Origin: Actinacidiphila fildesensis
GTDB lineage: Bacteria > Actinomycetota > Actinomycetes > Streptomycetales > Streptomycetaceae
Assembly: GCF_042652185.1 (NCBI RefSeq)
Contig: NZ_JBHSIX010000002.1
DNA: 64,000 nucleotides
Direction: 5' to 3' (one strand)
Shown here: positions 61,109 through 64,000 of the stretch, in pieces
How positions within the stretch are numbered: position 1 is the stretch's first letter
How the letters are laid out: each line of letters opens with the position of its first letter
Notes under the pieces: generated by a model
The model's database searches: none
Told to the model about the DNA's origin: nothing
The model's input: only the letters and a program-made list of their open reading frames with translations
Position numbers and translations under genes: made by a program

Positions 61109-62041
61109 GTGATCATCACCGTCACGCCGAACGCCGCACTGGACATCACGTACCGCGTTCCGCGTCTGCTCCCGCACACCACCCACCGGGTCTCCGAGCC
61201 CGTTGAACGGCCCGGCGGCAAGGGTCTCAACGTGGCCCGGGTGCTCGCCGCGCTCGGCCACGAGGCCGTCGTGACGGGCTTCGCGGGCGGGCCGACCGGG
61301 GAGGTGCTGCGCGAGCGGCTGGCCGGGCTCGGCACCGTGCGGGACGCGCTCGTGCCGATCAAGGGCACCACCCGCCGCACCATCGGCGTGGTCGACGACG
61401 CGACCGGCGACACCACGATGTTCAACGAGGCCGGTCCCACCGTCAGCGCGGCCGAGTGGGCCGCGCTCCTCACCGGCTACCGGGAGCTGCTGGCCGGGGC
61501 CTCCGCCGTCGCCCTGTGCGGCAGCCTGCCGCCCGGCCTGCCGGTGGGCTCGTACGCGGAGCTGATCCGCGAGGCCCGCACCGCGGGCGTCCCCGTCCTG
61601 CTGGACACCAGCGGCGAGCCGCTGCGCCGCGGCCTCGCCGCGCGCCCGGACCTCATCAAGCCCAACCTCGACGAGCTGACCCGGCTCACCGGCTCCACGG
61701 AGCCCGCCCACGCCGCGGAGGAGGCCCGCAGGCGCGGTGCGCGGGCCGTGGCGGCCTCACTGGGCGCCGAGGGCATCCTGGCGGTGACGGAGGACGCCAC
61801 GTGGCGGGCGGTGCCGCCGGACCGGCTGTCGGGCAACCCGACGGGCGCCGGCGACTCGGCCGTCGCGGGACTGCTCTCCGGCCTCGTCGAGGGACTGGAC
61901 TGGCCGGGCCGGCTGGCCCGCGCCATCGCCCTGTCCGCCGCGACCGTACTGGCGCCCGCGGCGGGCGAGTTCGACCGGACGGTCTACGAAGAGCTGCTCG
62001 GGCGCGTCGAAGTGACGGCCGTTCCGCGCGCTACTTCTTGA
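61109..62041 (+). CDS. PfkB-family sugar kinase (1-phosphofructokinase-like)
   Basis: A 310-residue kinase: MIITVTPNAALDITYRVPRL; PfkB signature 1 RPGGKGLNVARVLAALGHEA; ATP/anion-hole signature 2 NPTGAGDSAVAGLLSGLVEG. This is the fructose-1-phosphate/tagatose-6-phosphate kinase branch; exact substrate uncertain. GTG 61109. It lies 75 bp after nagA, possibly in the same transcript. Its last 11 bp overlap the convergent gene. Confidence 0.9.
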   Translation: MIITVTPNAALDITYRVPRLLPHTTHRVSEPVERPGGKGLNVARVLAALGHEAVVTGFAGGPTGEVLRERLAGLGTVRDALVPIKGTTRRTIGVVDDATGDTTMFNEAGPTVSAAEWAALLTGYRELLAGASAVALCGSLPPGLPVGSYAELIREARTAGVPVLLDTSGEPLRRGLAARPDLIKPNLDELTRLTGSTEPAHAAEEARRRGARAVAASLGAEGILAVTEDATWRAVPPDRLSGNPTGAGDSAVAGLLSGLVEGLDWPGRLARAIALSAATVLAPAAGEFDRTVYEELLGRVEVTAVPRATS

Positions 62042-62981
62042 CCTGGCCTTCCTTCATCCACACCTGGTCGAGGTTGACGCCGCACTTGTTGCCCGGCGCG
62101 CAGGTGAGGGCAAGGGTGTTGGAACCCTTCTTCAGATCCACCCACACGTAGGTGGTGGCCCACGCCTTCGTCCAGTCGGCGGTCTTCATGTAGTTGTGCA
62201 TGTTCACCGGGTTGGTGCGGAGCTTGCCGTTCTCATTGAGCGTGAGACCGGCGTCCTCACCGACGTTGCCGAAGCTGATGAACAGCGTGTACGTACCGTC
62301 CTTCGGCACGTCGAAGGTGTACGCGGCACTCGCGCCGACGGCGTTCAGACCGCCCACGGACGTACCGCCCGCGGCCTTGGCGCCCGGCATCGCGTTGGTC
62401 CGCGCGGCGCCGCCGGACAGGACCAGCGTGGCGGCGTCCACGACCTTGGACGAGAACTTCTCGGGGGCACTGGCGGACTGGCTCGGCGTGACGGGGGCGC
62501 TGGAGGACGGCGGGGTGGACGGCTTGTCCTCCGCGTTGTCCTTCTTGCCGCCGCCCTGCGTCATCGCGAAGCCGATGCCGATGGCGACCGCCACGACCAC
62601 CGCGATGGCGCCGATGAGCAGCCCCTTGCGGTTCGGTCCCTGCGACCCGCCGCCGCTGCCGCCGCCGTGCGGGGCGTACTGCGTCTGCTGCTGGGTGTAC
62701 TGGGGCGGCTGTGCCTGCTGGGGCTGCTGCGGCGCGTAGCCCTGGTCGTGGCCCGGCTGCGGCTGGGGCTGCTGCGGCGGGTAGCCGTAACCGCCCTGCT
62801 GCGGCGGGCGGCGCTCGCCGACCCGCTGGACCTGGTTGTACGACGTGCGTGGCACGCCCGGCTGTGCCACCGTCGCGCCCTCTGGGGCCGCCCCGGAACT
62901 CTCGCCCTCGCCGCCTTCGGAGCGGTAGAGGTACGCGAACGGGTCGTCGTTCTCAGAGGCGCCGTTGTTGCCGGCCGTCAT
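62031..62981 (-). CDS. Single-span membrane protein with external carbohydrate-binding-like domain
   Basis: A 316-residue protein. Cytoplasmic N-terminus rich in Pro/Gln/Gly/Tyr (YPPQQPQPQPGHDQGYAPQQ), one membrane span (GLLIGAIAVVVAVAIGIGFA), a Ser/Pro linker, and a C-terminal beta-rich domain (DAATLVLSGGAARTN, AAYTFDVPKDGTYTLFISFG, ATTYVWVDLKKGSNTLALTC) resembling CBM6/35. ATG 62981 follows AGGGAGTG. Likely displays a sugar-binding head outside the cell. Function unknown. Confidence 0.85.
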   Translation of the reverse strand: MTAGNNGASENDDPFAYLYRSEGGEGESSGAAPEGATVAQPGVPRTSYNQVQRVGERRPPQQGGYGYPPQQPQPQPGHDQGYAPQQPQQAQPPQYTQQQTQYAPHGGGSGGGSQGPNRKGLLIGAIAVVVAVAIGIGFAMTQGGGKKDNAEDKPSTPPSSSAPVTPSQSASAPEKFSSKVVDAATLVLSGGAARTNAMPGAKAAGGTSVGGLNAVGASAAYTFDVPKDGTYTLFISFGNVGEDAGLTLNENGKLRTNPVNMHNYMKTADWTKAWATTYVWVDLKKGSNTLALTCAPGNKCGVNLDQVWMKEGQVKK

Positions 62982-63206
62982 CCGCTGTTCACTCCCTAAT
63001 GGCACATGCCCATCGCAGCGCGGTGCACCCATGGCTCATGATCGATTAGTCCGCGGCGCGGTCACAAGGCCTGCGCTCTCGCCTCCGCGGCGTCGCGGGC
63101 GGACATGTTTGACCCACGGAACCCTACCCGGGTCGGACGACTGCCCGCTCTGGCCTTCGACGCACCACCTGGTACTTCCGGTTCCCCTGTGACGGGACGC
63201 ACGTCC

Positions 63207-63212
63207 TACGGT
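63207..63212 (+). promoter_or_regulatory. -10 hexamer, probable leaderless promoter
   Basis: TACGGT, six bases, then GTG 63219. Confidence 0.45.
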
Positions 63213-63218
63213 GGTCCC

Positions 63219-64000
63219 GTGATCGACGAGGACGGCTCCGCATGGCCCGGCTGGCGGAACGCCACAGAACGCGCCCTGTACGGGCCCGGGGGCTTCTTCG
63301 TGCGGGAACGGCCCGCCGCGCACTTCCGCACCTCCGTACACGCCTCCCCGCTCTTCGCACGGGCCGTCGCCGCACTGCTGCTGCAGGTGGACGAGGCGCT
63401 GGGCCGGCCGGACGGGCTGGCGCTCGTCGACGTCGGCGCCGGGTCCGCCGAGCTGCTGACCGGGGTCCTGGCCGCCCTGCCGGCCGAGGTGGCGGCCCGG
63501 GTCGCCCCGTACGCCGTCGAGCGGTCCGCGCCCCCCGCCGGGCTCGACGGCCGCATCGGCTGGACCGCCGCCCCGCCGCGGGGTGTGCGGGGGCTGCTGT
63601 TCGCCAACGAATGGCTCGACAACATTCCCGTCGACATCGCCGAGACCGACGAGGCGGGCGAGCCCCGCTACGTCCTGGTCCGCCCCGCCGACGGCAGGGA
63701 GCACCCCGGCGGGCCGCTGAGCGCCCAGGACGCGGAGTGGCTGCGCCGCTGGTGGCCGATCGCCGGGACGCCCGGCGCCCGCGCCGAGATCGGGCTGCCC
63801 CGCGACGCCGCCTGGGCGGCGGCCGCCGGTTCGCTGGACGCCGGGCTCGCCGTCGCCGTCGACTACGCCCACGAACGGGCCGCGCGGCCCCCGTACGGCA
63901 CCCTCACCGGCTTCCGCGACGGCCGCGAGGTGCCGCCGGTGCCGGACGGCTCCTGCGACCTCACCTCGCACGTCGCGCTGGACGCCGTCGGCGGCGGGGT
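63219..64000 (+). CDS. SAM-dependent methyltransferase, MidA/DUF185-like (3' end outside window)
   Basis: The first 260 residues are present. Features: FRTSVHASPLFARAVAALLL, motif I region LALVDVGAGSAELLTGVL, then LLFANEWLDNIPVDIAET, typical of MidA/NDUFAF7-like protein arginine methyltransferases. GTG 63219 is preferred over GTG 63189 because of the -10 spacing and family start. Target unknown in actinobacteria. Confidence 0.85.
   Translation, partial: MIDEDGSAWPGWRNATERALYGPGGFFVRERPAAHFRTSVHASPLFARAVAALLLQVDEALGRPDGLALVDVGAGSAELLTGVLAALPAEVAARVAPYAVERSAPPAGLDGRIGWTAAPPRGVRGLLFANEWLDNIPVDIAETDEAGEPRYVLVRPADGREHPGGPLSAQDAEWLRRWWPIAGTPGARAEIGLPRDAAWAAAAGSLDAGLAVAVDYAHERAARPPYGTLTGFRDGREVPPVPDGSCDLTSHVALDAVGGG

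Overview
The window is a high-GC chromosomal segment from a streptomycete. Codon third positions are almost all G or C, GTG and TTG starts are common, and several genes are Streptomyces markers (DUF2530, DUF3027, DUF3263, futalosine-pathway menaquinone genes, a DasR-type site before nagK-nagA, groEL2 with CIRCE, GpgS, many leaderless promoters). From memory, the right half resembles the nagA to groEL2 region of S. coelicolor. I see no rRNA, tRNA, CRISPR, phage or biosynthetic cluster.

Layout. 1-9.3 kb: FAD/Fe-S oxidase (cut by the left edge), serC, a secreted beta-propeller protein, an SGNH hydrolase, an aldo/keto reductase under a MerR-like operator, then a leftward marR-MFS-thpR-small membrane protein unit. 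9-20.7 kb: RHH protein, NCS2 purine permease, DUF2530, CtpE-like P-type ATPase, a divergent MFS/MarR pair beside the broken end of an NmrA-like gene, a sacsin-like GHKL ATPase and DUF3027. 20.8-27.2 kb: MFS protein, DUF2771 lipoprotein, mqnB-mqnD, cold-shock protein, small membrane protein, HAD phosphatase and a HAAS-like membrane protein. 27.7-32.8 kb: helicase-associated protein, VanZ-like protein and XPB helicase. 33-39.5 kb: GT87 mannosyltransferase, HelD/HelR-type ATPase and a two-component system. 40-45.7 kb: cutC, HD protein, Cmx-type MFS, two small conserved proteins, and murR-murQ for MurNAc-6-P. 45.8-50.3 kb: groEL2, a cold-shock protein and moaD/cysO-thrC behind a SAM-I riboswitch. 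50.3-57 kb: gpgS, otsA, a 947-aa beta-helix/PKD protein and otsB. 57-64 kb: DUF3263, sugar-binding lipoprotein, nagK-nagA, PfkB kinase, carbohydrate-binding membrane protein and a MidA-like methyltransferase (cut by the right edge).

Functional themes. Amino-sugar recycling (nagK, nagA, murQ and their regulators), compatible-solute synthesis (gpgS, otsA, otsB), menaquinone synthesis and RNA/DNA helicases make up most of the core. thrC-moaD looks coupled to sulfur/SAM status through the riboswitch.

The strongest unexplained signal is non-coding. A roughly 110-160 bp multi-stem hairpin occurs five times (about 19.6, 27.6, 32.9, 39.9 and 51.4 kb), always between genes and mostly at gene 3' ends. 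It shows compensatory changes in several stems, and two copies carry a second short repeat in the apical loop. Other mobile-looking DNA includes a 181-bp element with perfect 20-bp inverted ends that supplies a stop codon, and a repeat that has entered the coding sequence of the HelD/HelR-type ATPase in frame.
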